Positions 1 through 6,212 of a stretch of 15,725 bases of DNA are shown one piece after another. The notes below the pieces were generated by a model that saw only the letters and a list, made by a program, of their open reading frames with translations, was not told where the DNA came from and searched no databases. Within the stretch, counting starts at the first letter, position 1. Each line of letters begins with the position of its first letter. The position numbers and the translations under genes were made by a program. This DNA comes from Micromonosporaceae bacterium (GTDB lineage: Bacteria; Actinomycetota; Actinomycetes; Mycobacteriales; Micromonosporaceae): positions 1 through 15,725 of the forward strand of contig JAFMQQ010000025.1 of assembly GCA_017354595.1 (NCBI GenBank). The letters run 5' to 3'.

Positions 1-487
1 TGCGCCGACCGGTCGCCGGCCGGCGGCGCGGCCGGTCCTCGCCACCGGCCGGCGGGCGTTGCGATGTGGCGTGCGGGAGGGGGTGCCGGAGGGCTTCGGC
101 CAGGATCTCCAGTACCGCCTCGGTCAGCTGCGCGCCGGTCAGGGAACCGAGGGCAACGAGATCCTCGATGTCCTGCCTCATCCGCGCGTGGCTCGGTTCG
201 ATCACCATCGCGCCACCGCGCGCACCGACCCTGATTTCGATGAGTTCGCTCGCCTCGAGGATTCGCAGTGCCTCGCGTACGGTGACCCGGCTGACGCCGA
301 ACGCCTCGCACATCGCACGTTCGCTCGGAAGCCGATCGCCTGGCTTGAGGCGACCCTCGCGCATCAACGTCCTGATCTGGTCCACAATGGACTGCGACAT
401 GCGGCCACCGCGCACCGGGCTGAACAGACCATCGATGTCGCGGATACCCTGATCAGCCCTTGCCAGAACCCGAGCCGGCCTTCCCAC
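1..487 (-). CDS. GntR-family transcriptional regulator (FadR-like N-terminus), partial at left edge
   Basis: The frame is open from a GTG at 487 to the window edge, giving 162 residues without a stop. Residues 21-40 (LFSPVRGGRMSQSIVDQIRT) and the winged-helix core from about residue 50 (LKPGDRLPSERAM, then FGVSRVTVREALRILE, then the wing with GARGGAMV) are the GntR DNA-binding signature and are closest to the FadR subfamily. Such proteins usually repress a catabolic operon and release DNA on binding an acid metabolite. The GTG start lies four codons after an in-frame TAA and has no clear ribosome-binding site; ATG at 400 would cut into the conserved N-terminus. A ligand-binding FCD domain should follow. 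The visible tail (residues 120-162) starts plausibly with LTEAVLEILAEAL but turns Pro/Arg-rich, so the C-terminal domain is not confirmed. A FadR-type dyad lies just upstream at 500-510, which suggests autoregulation. Confidence 0.85.
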   Translation of the reverse strand, partial: MGRPARVLARADQGIRDIDGLFSPVRGGRMSQSIVDQIRTLMREGRLKPGDRLPSERAMCEAFGVSRVTVREALRILEASELIEIRVGARGGAMVIEPSHARMRQDIEDLVALGSLTGAQLTEAVLEILAEALRHPLPHATSQRPPAGGEDRPRRRPATGRR

Positions 488-499
488 GAGGTGACGTTA

Positions 500-510
500 T
501 GGTGGCACCA
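500..510. promoter_or_regulatory. Candidate FadR-type operator upstream of the GntR gene
   Basis: The 11-mer TGGTGGCACCA is an inverted repeat (TGGTG, centre G, CACCA). It fits the TNGTNNNACNA pattern known for FadR-subfamily GntR regulators. It ends 13 bp before the GTG start of the adjacent GntR gene and lies in the only spacer between that gene and the cupin gene. Autoregulation by this GntR protein is an inference from pattern and position. Confidence 0.5.
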
Positions 511-517
511 CCCGGCC

Positions 518-548
518 GCTTCAGGGCCGAAGGTCACCTCCCTGAAGC
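518..548 (-). terminator. Stem-loop in the cupin-GntR spacer; possible terminator or attenuator
   Basis: GCTTCAGGG at 518-526 and CCCTGAAGC at 540-548 form a perfect 9-bp stem with a 13-base loop, directly after the cupin gene in the direction of transcription. No T-run follows on the minus strand, so it is not a classical intrinsic terminator. It could be a U-less actinobacterial terminator, an attenuator before the regulator gene, or an mRNA-stabilising end. Confidence 0.4.
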
Positions 549-557
549 CGAACAGCA

Positions 558-570
558 CTGGCTCAGCCAG
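558..570 (-). repeat. 13-bp inverted repeat centred on the cupin stop codon
   Basis: CTGGCT and AGCCAG flank a single base, and the TGA stop codon of the cupin gene lies at the centre. In RNA it would form a 5-bp stem (CTGGC/GCCAG) with the stop codon as the loop. It sits 9 bp from the longer stem-loop at 518-548, so the two may fold as one 3'-end structure. A role is not shown. Confidence 0.4.
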
Positions 571-1066
571 CCTCGCGGGGCAACGGCTCGCCGATGCCGA
601 GCGGTTCGGCGTCGACCAGTACGAATGCCATGCGGCACACCTCGGGTCCGGGATTGCGCCAGGCGTGGTACGTGCCGCGCTGCACAACCACGTCGCCGGC
701 ATGGATGGTGACCGCCTGCCCGCCATCGAGCTCCAGCACGATGGTGCCGGACAGGACGACGATGTAGTCGATCGTCTCGGTGCGATGCCGGCGCGGGAGG
801 TTGCCCGGCGGATACTCGGCGAGCATGAACCGGGTACCCCGCTCGGGTGGATAGGTACCGAGCCGGCGAGCGCCCATGTCCTCGATCTGGCGCCCGATCG
901 GGATCGCGGCGGGACTCTGCTCGGTGCACCACATCAGCGTGGAGAACTGCCCGGGCGCAGGGCTCTTCACGTTGGTCGCCGGCGCGTCGACGAGCACGGT
1001 GGCCGTACCGTCGCGGTCGTGGCCGGTGACCACCCGGCGTACCGGCCGTGGCGCCTGGTTCGTCAT
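563..1066 (-). CDS. Single-domain cupin protein
   Basis: A 167-residue protein starting MTNQAPRPVRR. The ATG at 1066 overlaps the stop codon of the CoA-transferase gene in an ATGA, which fixes the start. The cupin barrel shows motif 1 around residues 88-107 (PGNLPRRHRTETIDYIVVLSG; H94 and E97 are the likely ligands) and motif 2 at 124-137 (GDVVVQRGTYHAWRN, H134). One His of the usual HxH pair is replaced (HRT), so metal binding may be partial. The ending CRMAFVLVDAEPL is typical of small cupins of unknown function found in catabolic operons. The reaction is unknown. It may isomerise, tautomerise or oxygenate a pathway intermediate, or bind an effector. It is the last gene of the coupled block. 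Confidence 0.88.
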   Translation of the reverse strand: MTNQAPRPVRRVVTGHDRDGTATVLVDAPATNVKSPAPGQFSTLMWCTEQSPAAIPIGRQIEDMGARRLGTYPPERGTRFMLAEYPPGNLPRRHRTETIDYIVVLSGTIVLELDGGQAVTIHAGDVVVQRGTYHAWRNPGPEVCRMAFVLVDAEPLGIGEPLPREAG

Positions 1067-2205
1067 CGCTGCTGCGCCCCGAGCGAGGCGAGTACGGAGT
1101 CGGTGTGCTCGCCGAGGAAGGGAGCGCGGTCGACGGCGGGTAGCGGCGCGCCGTCCCACCAGGCCGGTGGCCGGATCCGCGGCATCGGACCGATACCGGC
1201 CTCCTCGATCGTGTCGATGATGCCGAGATACCGCATCTGGTCGTCGTCGAGCGCCTCGCCGACGGTGTTGATCGGTGCGCACGGGACCTGTTCGGTTTGC
1301 AGCACCGCGAGCCACTCGTCCCGGGTGCGGCCCAGGAATGTCGGTCTCAACTCTGCCCGCAGCTTCTCGTAGTTCGCCTGCCGGTCGCTGCGCCGCTGGA
1401 ACCGCGGGTCGTCGAGCAGTTCTGGACGCCCGACCGCGCGGCACAGGTACTCCCAGAACTTCGGTGGAGAGGAGAGATGGATCAGCAGTGCCCGGCCGTC
1501 GGCCGCGGTGAAGACGAACGCGCCGGAGCTGTGCGGGCGCAGGTACGGTCCCTCCTCGCGCCCCTCGACGATCTTCTTCGCCACCGCGGAGTGCAGGAAA
1601 TGCACCAGGGCGCCGAGCATGCTCACCTCCAGCCGCTGCCCGCCGGACCCGGCGCGGGCAAGCAACGCGGCGAGGATGTTCAGCGCCGCCGTGTGCCCGG
1701 TGATCGCATCGGCGAGCGCCGGCCCGCGCAGCCGTGGGTCGTCGGGATCCAGCAGCAGTCCCGCCATCCCGCTGTAGCCCAGCGCCACACCGTCATAGGC
1801 CGGCATCGCCGCGTACGGACCGCCGGCGCCGAAACCGGTGACGCTGCAGTACACCAGCGCCTCGTTCGCCCGGTGCAGCGCCTCGTAGCCGAGGTCGAGC
1901 CGGTCCATCACGCCGGGCCGGAAGTTCTCGATCAGCACATCGGCGTGGCGGACCAGGGCGAGCAGCCGAGCGCGGTCGGGCTCCGCCTTCAGGTCGAGTA
2001 CCACGCTGCGCTTGCCCCGGTTGAACGCGACGAAGGTGGCGTTCAGGCCACCGGATTCCCACTTGCGGAACGGGTCGCCCGCCGGCGGTTCGACCTTGAC
2101 GACATCGGCACCGAGTTCGGCGAGCAGCACCCCCGCGCACGGTCCGGAGATGTACTGCCCGAGGTCGAGTACCCGGATGTGCCGCAACGGCAACGCCGTG
2201 GTCAT
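1063..2205 (-). CDS. Class III (CaiB/BaiF, formyl-CoA transferase-type) CoA-transferase
   Basis: A 380-residue protein, the usual length for family III CoA-transferases, which move CoA between carboxylic acids through an enzyme-bound anhydride. Visible family motifs are VLDLGQYISGPCAGVLLAELGADVVKVEPPAGDP (residues 12-44; shown here as a motif region), NRGKRSVVLDLK (62-73), ADVLIENFRPGVMDRLGL-like sequence (88-105), SVTGFGAGGPYA (121-132) and SMLGALVHFL (195-204). D166 in ALADAITGH aligns with the catalytic Asp169 of formyl-CoA transferase. The ATG at 2205 overlaps the amidohydrolase stop as ATGA; the longer in-frame extension runs through the amidohydrolase gene and is rejected. It probably activates an acid produced by the upstream enzymes. 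Donor and acceptor cannot be read from sequence; racemase or dehydratase relatives exist in this fold but are less likely here. Confidence 0.93.
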   Translation of the reverse strand: MTTALPLRHIRVLDLGQYISGPCAGVLLAELGADVVKVEPPAGDPFRKWESGGLNATFVAFNRGKRSVVLDLKAEPDRARLLALVRHADVLIENFRPGVMDRLDLGYEALHRANEALVYCSVTGFGAGGPYAAMPAYDGVALGYSGMAGLLLDPDDPRLRGPALADAITGHTAALNILAALLARAGSGGQRLEVSMLGALVHFLHSAVAKKIVEGREEGPYLRPHSSGAFVFTAADGRALLIHLSSPPKFWEYLCRAVGRPELLDDPRFQRRSDRQANYEKLRAELRPTFLGRTRDEWLAVLQTEQVPCAPINTVGEALDDDQMRYLGIIDTIEEAGIGPMPRIRPPAWWDGAPLPAVDRAPFLGEHTDSVLASLGAQQR

Positions 2206-3077
2206 GCCATCGCGCCCTTGATGCCGAACAGCTTTCCGGCATTGGTCAGCAGGATCTTCGAGCGGACCTCCGGCTTGATCGGCAGCTGCTCGAACTCGGC
2301 CAGCCAGCGATCGAGCGGCAGCGACGGGGCGTCCGAGCCGAACAGTGCCTTCTCCGGGATCATGCTGTTGACCTGAGTCACCAACTCCTGCGGGAAGTAT
2401 CTGGGCGCCCACCCGGACAGGTCGATGTAGAAGTTCGGTTTGTGCCGCGCGATCGCCAGGCTCTCCGCGGTCCACGGCCACGACGGATGCGCGCAGATTA
2501 TCTTCAGGTCGGGGAAGTCAGCGGCGAGGTCGTCGAGCAGCAACGGTTGGCAGTACTTGAGTTTGACGCCACCGCCGCCAGGGGTACCCGACCCGGCGGC
2601 GGCGTATCCACTGTGGAACAGGATCGGCAGCTGCTGCGCCTGGGCCTCCTCCCACAGTGGATAGAACCGCGGGTCGTTCGGGTAGAAGTGCTGGCGCGCC
2701 GGGTTGAGCTCGCCGATGCCGTGCAGGCCCAACTCCTTGATCCGGACGATCTCGCGCCGCGCCAGCTCGCCCTGCCAGGGATCGATGGCGCCCATTCCCA
2801 TGAACACGTCGGGGAAGCGTGCGACGGTCTCCGCCACGAAGTCGTTCGGCACCGCCTTGATGCCGGTGACCGACTCGTCGCTGCTGTTCATCAGGATGGC
2901 CATCATGTTGCGTGCCCGGTACTGCTCGGCCTGCTCGTCCACCGAGAGGTGCCGGGCCTGGCGCTTGAAATACCTCGCCTTCTCCTCGAACTTGCGGGCC
3001 GCCTCCGGCCCGCGCAGGGCAAGCGCGCGCTCGTCGTGGATGTGGACGTGGACGTCGATGGCGGACAGCCCGGTCAT
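2202..3077 (-). CDS. Amidohydrolase-2 family metal-dependent hydrolase or decarboxylase
   Basis: A 291-residue TIM-barrel protein of the amidohydrolase-2 (ACMSD-like) family. Metal ligands are visible: H10 and H12 in DVHVH, H155 in ILFHSGY, H197 in ICAHPSWPW and D249 in LFGSDAPSL. This set is typical of members that bind one divalent metal and either hydrolyse lactones and amides or decarboxylate aromatic acids without oxygen (ACMSD, gamma-resorcylate decarboxylase, 3,6-dihydroxypicolinate decarboxylase). The ATG at 3077 overlaps the previous stop (ATGA). A good GAGGAGG ribosome-binding sequence lies about 11 bases upstream, separated from the start by the palindrome GGTCGGCCGACC. Next to a Mo hydroxylase and a ring-cleavage dioxygenase, either decarboxylation of the aromatic acid or hydrolysis of a ring-opened product is plausible. 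I cannot choose between them. Confidence 0.92.
   Translation of the reverse strand: MTGLSAIDVHVHIHDERALALRGPEAARKFEEKARYFKRQARHLSVDEQAEQYRARNMMAILMNSSDESVTGIKAVPNDFVAETVARFPDVFMGMGAIDPWQGELARREIVRIKELGLHGIGELNPARQHFYPNDPRFYPLWEEAQAQQLPILFHSGYAAAGSGTPGGGGVKLKYCQPLLLDDLAADFPDLKIICAHPSWPWTAESLAIARHKPNFYIDLSGWAPRYFPQELVTQVNSMIPEKALFGSDAPSLPLDRWLAEFEQLPIKPEVRSKILLTNAGKLFGIKGAMA
2607..2661. repeat. Two copies of a CCACWGTGG palindrome in inverted orientation
   Basis: TCCACTGTGGA at 2607-2617 and its near reverse-complement TCCCACAGTGGA at 2650-2661 lie 33 bases apart inside the amidohydrolase gene. The same nine-base core recurs three times in the Mo hydroxylase gene. These copies encode protein here, so a regulatory role is not established. 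Confidence 0.45.
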
Positions 3078-3973
3078 CGGTCGGCCGACCTCCTCTCGAA
3101 TGCGGCGGCGAGGACCGACGGGTCGAAGTACCCGGATGGTTCGGCACCGGTGTACTGGCGGCGCAGCGCCGCGGTGCGGGCCAGGCTCTCGGCGGCATCG
3201 GCTACGGTAGTGACCACGCCGGTGCGGCTTCCGGTCTCGATATCCAGTAGCCGGCGGGCCTGGGCCGGCGCCAGGCCCGAAGCGTCGGCGACGAGGCGGA
3301 CCACGTCCTCGTGGTTCTCCGGCCGGATCGCCCAGGCCGCCGCGTCGACCAGAGCCGCGGTGTAGTCGCTCAGCACCCGCTTGTGCTGCCCGGCCCAGCT
3401 ACGAGTGGTCGCCGCGGTCATCCCGGGCAGGTCGGCGAAGTGGTCGTTGCTCGCGGCCAGGACCCGGAACCCACCATCCAGCGCGCTCGCCTCGTGGTGG
3501 TGGCTCAGCATCGCCGCCGCCACTTCGCCCCGCCGCAATGCCGCAAGCCGCAGGCCGGTGGCGCCCAGCGCCCGTACGTTGTATTGGCCTGGCTCGATCC
3601 CGTGCCGGCGCAGCAGCTCGTAGAGTACGAACGCGTAGCCGGAGTCCGGTGCGTCGACGCCGACCGTGGCACCCCGCAGATCCGCCCAGCCGGACACCTG
3701 CGGCGCCACCACCAGCTTCTGGGCGATTCCCCGGTCGAGCACCAGGAAGACGTACAGCTCCGGGTGCCCGGCGGCCCGGTAACGCATGATGTTGTCCGCG
3801 TTGGTGTGTGCGATGTCGTGCCGGCCGGCGATCAGGTCGGCCATCTGCTGGCGGGATCCGGTCACCGGCTCGATCTGCACGGTGAGGCCGACCGCGTCCA
3901 GGAAACCGCGGTACTGCGCGGCGAGCATGATGCTCGTGCGCGAGAAGGTACTGATCCGCAGCGGCCCGCTCAT
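3074..3973 (-). CDS. NMT1/THI5-like periplasmic-binding-fold protein without signal peptide
   Basis: A 299-residue protein that begins directly with the first strand of the binding fold (MSGPLRISTFSRTS). Family features are the tract LAAQYRGFLDAVGLTVQIEP (17-36), QQMADLIAGRHDIAHTNADN (42-61), GATVGVDAPDSGYAFVLYELL (103-123) and the later EVAAAMLSHHHEA and LPGMTAATTRSWA segments. Relatives are binding proteins of nitrate/sulfonate/taurine- or phthalate-type importers and the THI5 thiamine-precursor enzymes. The ATG at 3973 overlaps the dehydrogenase stop (ATGA). The upstream in-frame extension crosses the dehydrogenase gene and has no hydrophobic leader, so I see no export signal, Tat motif or lipobox. 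No cognate permease is next to it; the ABC importer here has its own binding protein. It may be a cytoplasmic ligand binder or an enzyme. Confidence 0.85.
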   Translation of the reverse strand: MSGPLRISTFSRTSIMLAAQYRGFLDAVGLTVQIEPVTGSRQQMADLIAGRHDIAHTNADNIMRYRAAGHPELYVFLVLDRGIAQKLVVAPQVSGWADLRGATVGVDAPDSGYAFVLYELLRRHGIEPGQYNVRALGATGLRLAALRRGEVAAAMLSHHHEASALDGGFRVLAASNDHFADLPGMTAATTRSWAGQHKRVLSDYTAALVDAAAWAIRPENHEDVVRLVADASGLAPAQARRLLDIETGSRTGVVTTVADAAESLARTAALRRQYTGAEPSGYFDPSVLAAAFERRSADR

Positions 3974-5022
3974 GTCTGCACCGACCCGGTCGGGTCGAGC
4001 ACGATCTTGCCCAGCAGGCCACCCTTCTCGGCGAGCCGGTGCGCCTGTGCGGCCTCGTCCAGCGGCAGCACCCGGTCGACGACGGCGTGCAGCGTACCGG
4101 CGGCGGCGGCCTCGATCGCGCTGCGGATGTCCGCGCGCGAGGCGCCGGCCCCACCCAGGATCCGTAGCCGGCGCCCGTACAGCCGGCGTACGTCCAGCTC
4201 CACCCTGCCGCCGGCGTGCGCGCCCGCGGTCACCAGGCAGCCGGACTGGGCCAGGGTCGCGAACGCCTTCGGCCACAGCTCCGGGTCGCCGATGTTCTCG
4301 AACACCACGTCGACGCCGCGCCCGCCGGTGATCCGCAGCACCTCATCGGTCAGGTCGTGGGACCGGTAGTTCACGCCGTGGTCGGCGCCGTTGCGGCGGG
4401 CCAGCCCGACCCGGGCGTCGGCTCCCGCACCGGCCACAACCGTCGCCCCCAGCAGTTTGGCGACCTGTACGCCGATGCTGCCCAGCCCACCGGCGGCACC
4501 CATCACCAGTACCCAGTCGCCCGGTGCCACCCGGGCGAGCCCGCGCAGCAGGTGGAACGCGGTCGGCGCGTGGCGCAACACGACCGCGGCGTCGACGAAG
4601 CTCAGGGCTTCGGGCAGCGGCAGCAGATTGGCCGCCGGTACCGCGATGTACTCGGCGTACCCACCCCACCGGTGTACGCCGATGTGCCGCGAGTTGGGGC
4701 ACTGCTGCTCCCGGCCGCTGGTGCAGAACTCGCATCGCCCGCAGCGCAGGTGTGGCAGGACGGCGACCCGATCGCCGACCCGGGTGCCGGTGACATCGGC
4801 GGCCACATCGACCACGACGCCGGTCGGGTCGACACCGAGCACATGTGGCAGTGTGGTCCCGCGTACCTGGCCCGCCGCGCGTACCTTCAGGTCGAGTGTC
4901 TGGTTGACCGTCACCGCGTGCACCCGTACCAGTGCCTCGCCTGCGGCCGGTACCGGATCGGGGACCTGCTCGACGTGCAGCACGTCGGGGTCGCCGAACT
5001 CGCGCATGACGACGGCCCTCAT
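3970..5022 (-). CDS. MDR-family NAD(P)-dependent dehydrogenase/quinone-oxidoreductase-like protein
   Basis: A 350-residue medium-chain dehydrogenase/reductase. The N-terminal GroES-like domain carries the structural zinc lobe C94-x2-C97-x2-C100-x7-C108. The Rossmann part has the dinucleotide loop GAAGGLGSIGVQVAK (175-189), of the type seen in quinone oxidoreductases and related enoyl reductases. The classical catalytic zinc ligands are mostly absent: the GHE motif reads GVD (63-65), the Cys near residue 40 is Asn, and the later Cys is not seen. It is therefore likelier a zinc-independent reductase of an activated C=C or C=O bond than an alcohol dehydrogenase. The ATG at 5022 has an AGGAG sequence about 6 bases upstream and overlaps the M24 stop (ATGA). 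The substrate is probably a pathway intermediate. Confidence 0.92.
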   Translation of the reverse strand: MRAVVMREFGDPDVLHVEQVPDPVPAAGEALVRVHAVTVNQTLDLKVRAAGQVRGTTLPHVLGVDPTGVVVDVAADVTGTRVGDRVAVLPHLRCGRCEFCTSGREQQCPNSRHIGVHRWGGYAEYIAVPAANLLPLPEALSFVDAAVVLRHAPTAFHLLRGLARVAPGDWVLVMGAAGGLGSIGVQVAKLLGATVVAGAGADARVGLARRNGADHGVNYRSHDLTDEVLRITGGRGVDVVFENIGDPELWPKAFATLAQSGCLVTAGAHAGGRVELDVRRLYGRRLRILGGAGASRADIRSAIEAAAAGTLHAVVDRVLPLDEAAQAHRLAEKGGLLGKIVLDPTGSVQT

Positions 5023-6212
5023 ACACTGTCTCCTGTGGACAGTAGCCCGTCGGGCGCGTGGTGCAGGTCGGTGACTCCGTCGGCGGTGACACGCAACATC
5101 TGGCCGTACTGCACACCGGCGCGAGCGTCGCGGGTAACCACGTTCGGTTGCAGCACCACGGCCATGTCCCGCTTGAACGTCATGCCGTGCGGGATGCCGT
5201 GACTGGTCTGCCGGGTACGCAGGATGGGCGGGTACTGGTTGGCTCCGTGCAACAGGTCATCGCAGATCGTGAAGCCGGCGGCGTCGATGAGCTCCACCGC
5301 GTCGAGCAGCTGTTCGACCGGTGCGCCGTCGCGGATGGTGGCCCGGGCGGCGTCGTACGCGGCCAGAGCGACCTCGTGCAGCCGCCGGTACAACGGCGTG
5401 GCGGGCGCCCCGACGGTGAAGGTACGCAGCACCTGGCCGGTGTACCCGCCCCAGCCGGCACTCAGTTCCACCACGACCACGTCGCCTCGCTGCAGTACCC
5501 GATCGGTGAGGTACTTGGCGGGGACGCAGGCGGCGGGCGTCGCCATCGGCGTGCTGAGGATGTGCCGCAGCGTGGTGTAGCCACCATCCCCGGACTGGGC
5601 CTCGTCGACGATCCGGCCCAGATCGAGCTCGGTCATGCCGGGCCGCGCCGTGCACTGCAGCGCCTCGATCGCGCGGTCACTGCATCGCGCCGCGCGGGCG
5701 ATCCGGTCGAACTCCTCGTCGCTGCGGATCGAGCGCACCCGCCGGACGGCGCCCGACACGTCGACCAGCTCGGCCGCGGGCAGCCCGGCGCGCAGCCGTT
5801 GATGGGCCTGGTACGGCAGCGCGCCCGCGATGCCGATGCGCCCCCGCTGCAGCCCGCGCGCGAGTACGCCGGCCAGGACGCTGGGGCACGAGTCGACCGC
5901 GCCCCGCTCGTCGTGGCCGCCCGCGCGCACGTCCGCCACGACCGAGAGTTCGCGAGCCTGCGGCAAGTGGTTGTCCAGCTGGACATAGAGCACCGGCTCA
6001 CCGTGCAGCGGCCACAGCAGGTACGCCTCGACTGACGGGATCCAGTTCGACAGGTAGTGCACGTCACCGCCGCCACGGGTGCCGTAGAACAGGATCGCGG
6101 CCAGCTCGTGCTCGCGCATCAGCTCGCCGATGAGTGCGTACCGCCGGGCGTATTCGGCACCGCTGAACGCACCGGTGGCGGTGGGGAATGTCCGCAGCTC
6201 GGTCACCGCCAT
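5019..6212 (-). CDS. M24 (pita-bread fold) creatinase-like hydrolase with degenerate metal site
   Basis: A 397-residue protein with the two-domain layout of creatinase and Xaa-Pro aminopeptidases: an N-terminal creatinase-type domain (about 20-160) and an M24 catalytic domain (about 165-385, with RSIRSDEEFDRI, PGMTELDLG, VLQRGDVVVVELSAGWGGYTG). The five canonical metal ligands (Asp, Asp, His, Glu, Glu) align to E249, Q260, H322, Q355 and Q371, so four of five are changed and three carboxylates are lost to glutamine. A di-metal aminopeptidase is therefore unlikely. Creatinase is the known precedent for a metal-free member that hydrolyses C-N bonds. The ATG at 6212 overlaps the upstream hydrolase by 10 bp. 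In this locus it may open an amide, amidine or lactam intermediate of an N-containing substrate (inference). Confidence 0.9.
   Translation of the reverse strand: MAVTELRTFPTATGAFSGAEYARRYALIGELMREHELAAILFYGTRGGGDVHYLSNWIPSVEAYLLWPLHGEPVLYVQLDNHLPQARELSVVADVRAGGHDERGAVDSCPSVLAGVLARGLQRGRIGIAGALPYQAHQRLRAGLPAAELVDVSGAVRRVRSIRSDEEFDRIARAARCSDRAIEALQCTARPGMTELDLGRIVDEAQSGDGGYTTLRHILSTPMATPAACVPAKYLTDRVLQRGDVVVVELSAGWGGYTGQVLRTFTVGAPATPLYRRLHEVALAAYDAARATIRDGAPVEQLLDAVELIDAAGFTICDDLLHGANQYPPILRTRQTSHGIPHGMTFKRDMAVVLQPNVVTRDARAGVQYGQMLRVTADGVTDLHHAPDGLLSTGDSV
5025..5043 (-). promoter_or_regulatory. Hairpin over the ribosome-binding site of the MDR gene
   Basis: ACTGTC and GACAGT form a 6-bp stem around a 7-base loop, ending 2 bases before the ATG at 5022. 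On the mRNA the loop and the 3' stem contain the AGGAG sequence, so the fold would partly hide the ribosome-binding site. The upstream M24 gene ends inside the MDR start codon. Ribosomes finishing M24 would melt the hairpin, which fits translational coupling (inference). Confidence 0.4.

Noticed and set aside
59..1372. Long plus-strand reading frame of 437 codons
   Set aside because: It is antisense to the GntR, cupin and CoA-transferase genes. Its translation is low-complexity, rich in Arg/His/Pro, with no domain; it is a by-product of GC-rich third positions.
1297..2376. Plus-strand reading frame of 359 codons opposite the CoA-transferase
   Set aside because: It is a mirror of a well-conserved CoA-transferase frame, with no domain and no start context.
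3079..3090. Perfect palindrome GGTCGGCCGACC between ribosome-binding site and start of the amidohydrolase gene
   Set aside because: It overlaps coding sequence of the NMT1-like gene and is built from common GC-rich codons. A role in spacing the ribosome-binding site is possible but unsupported.
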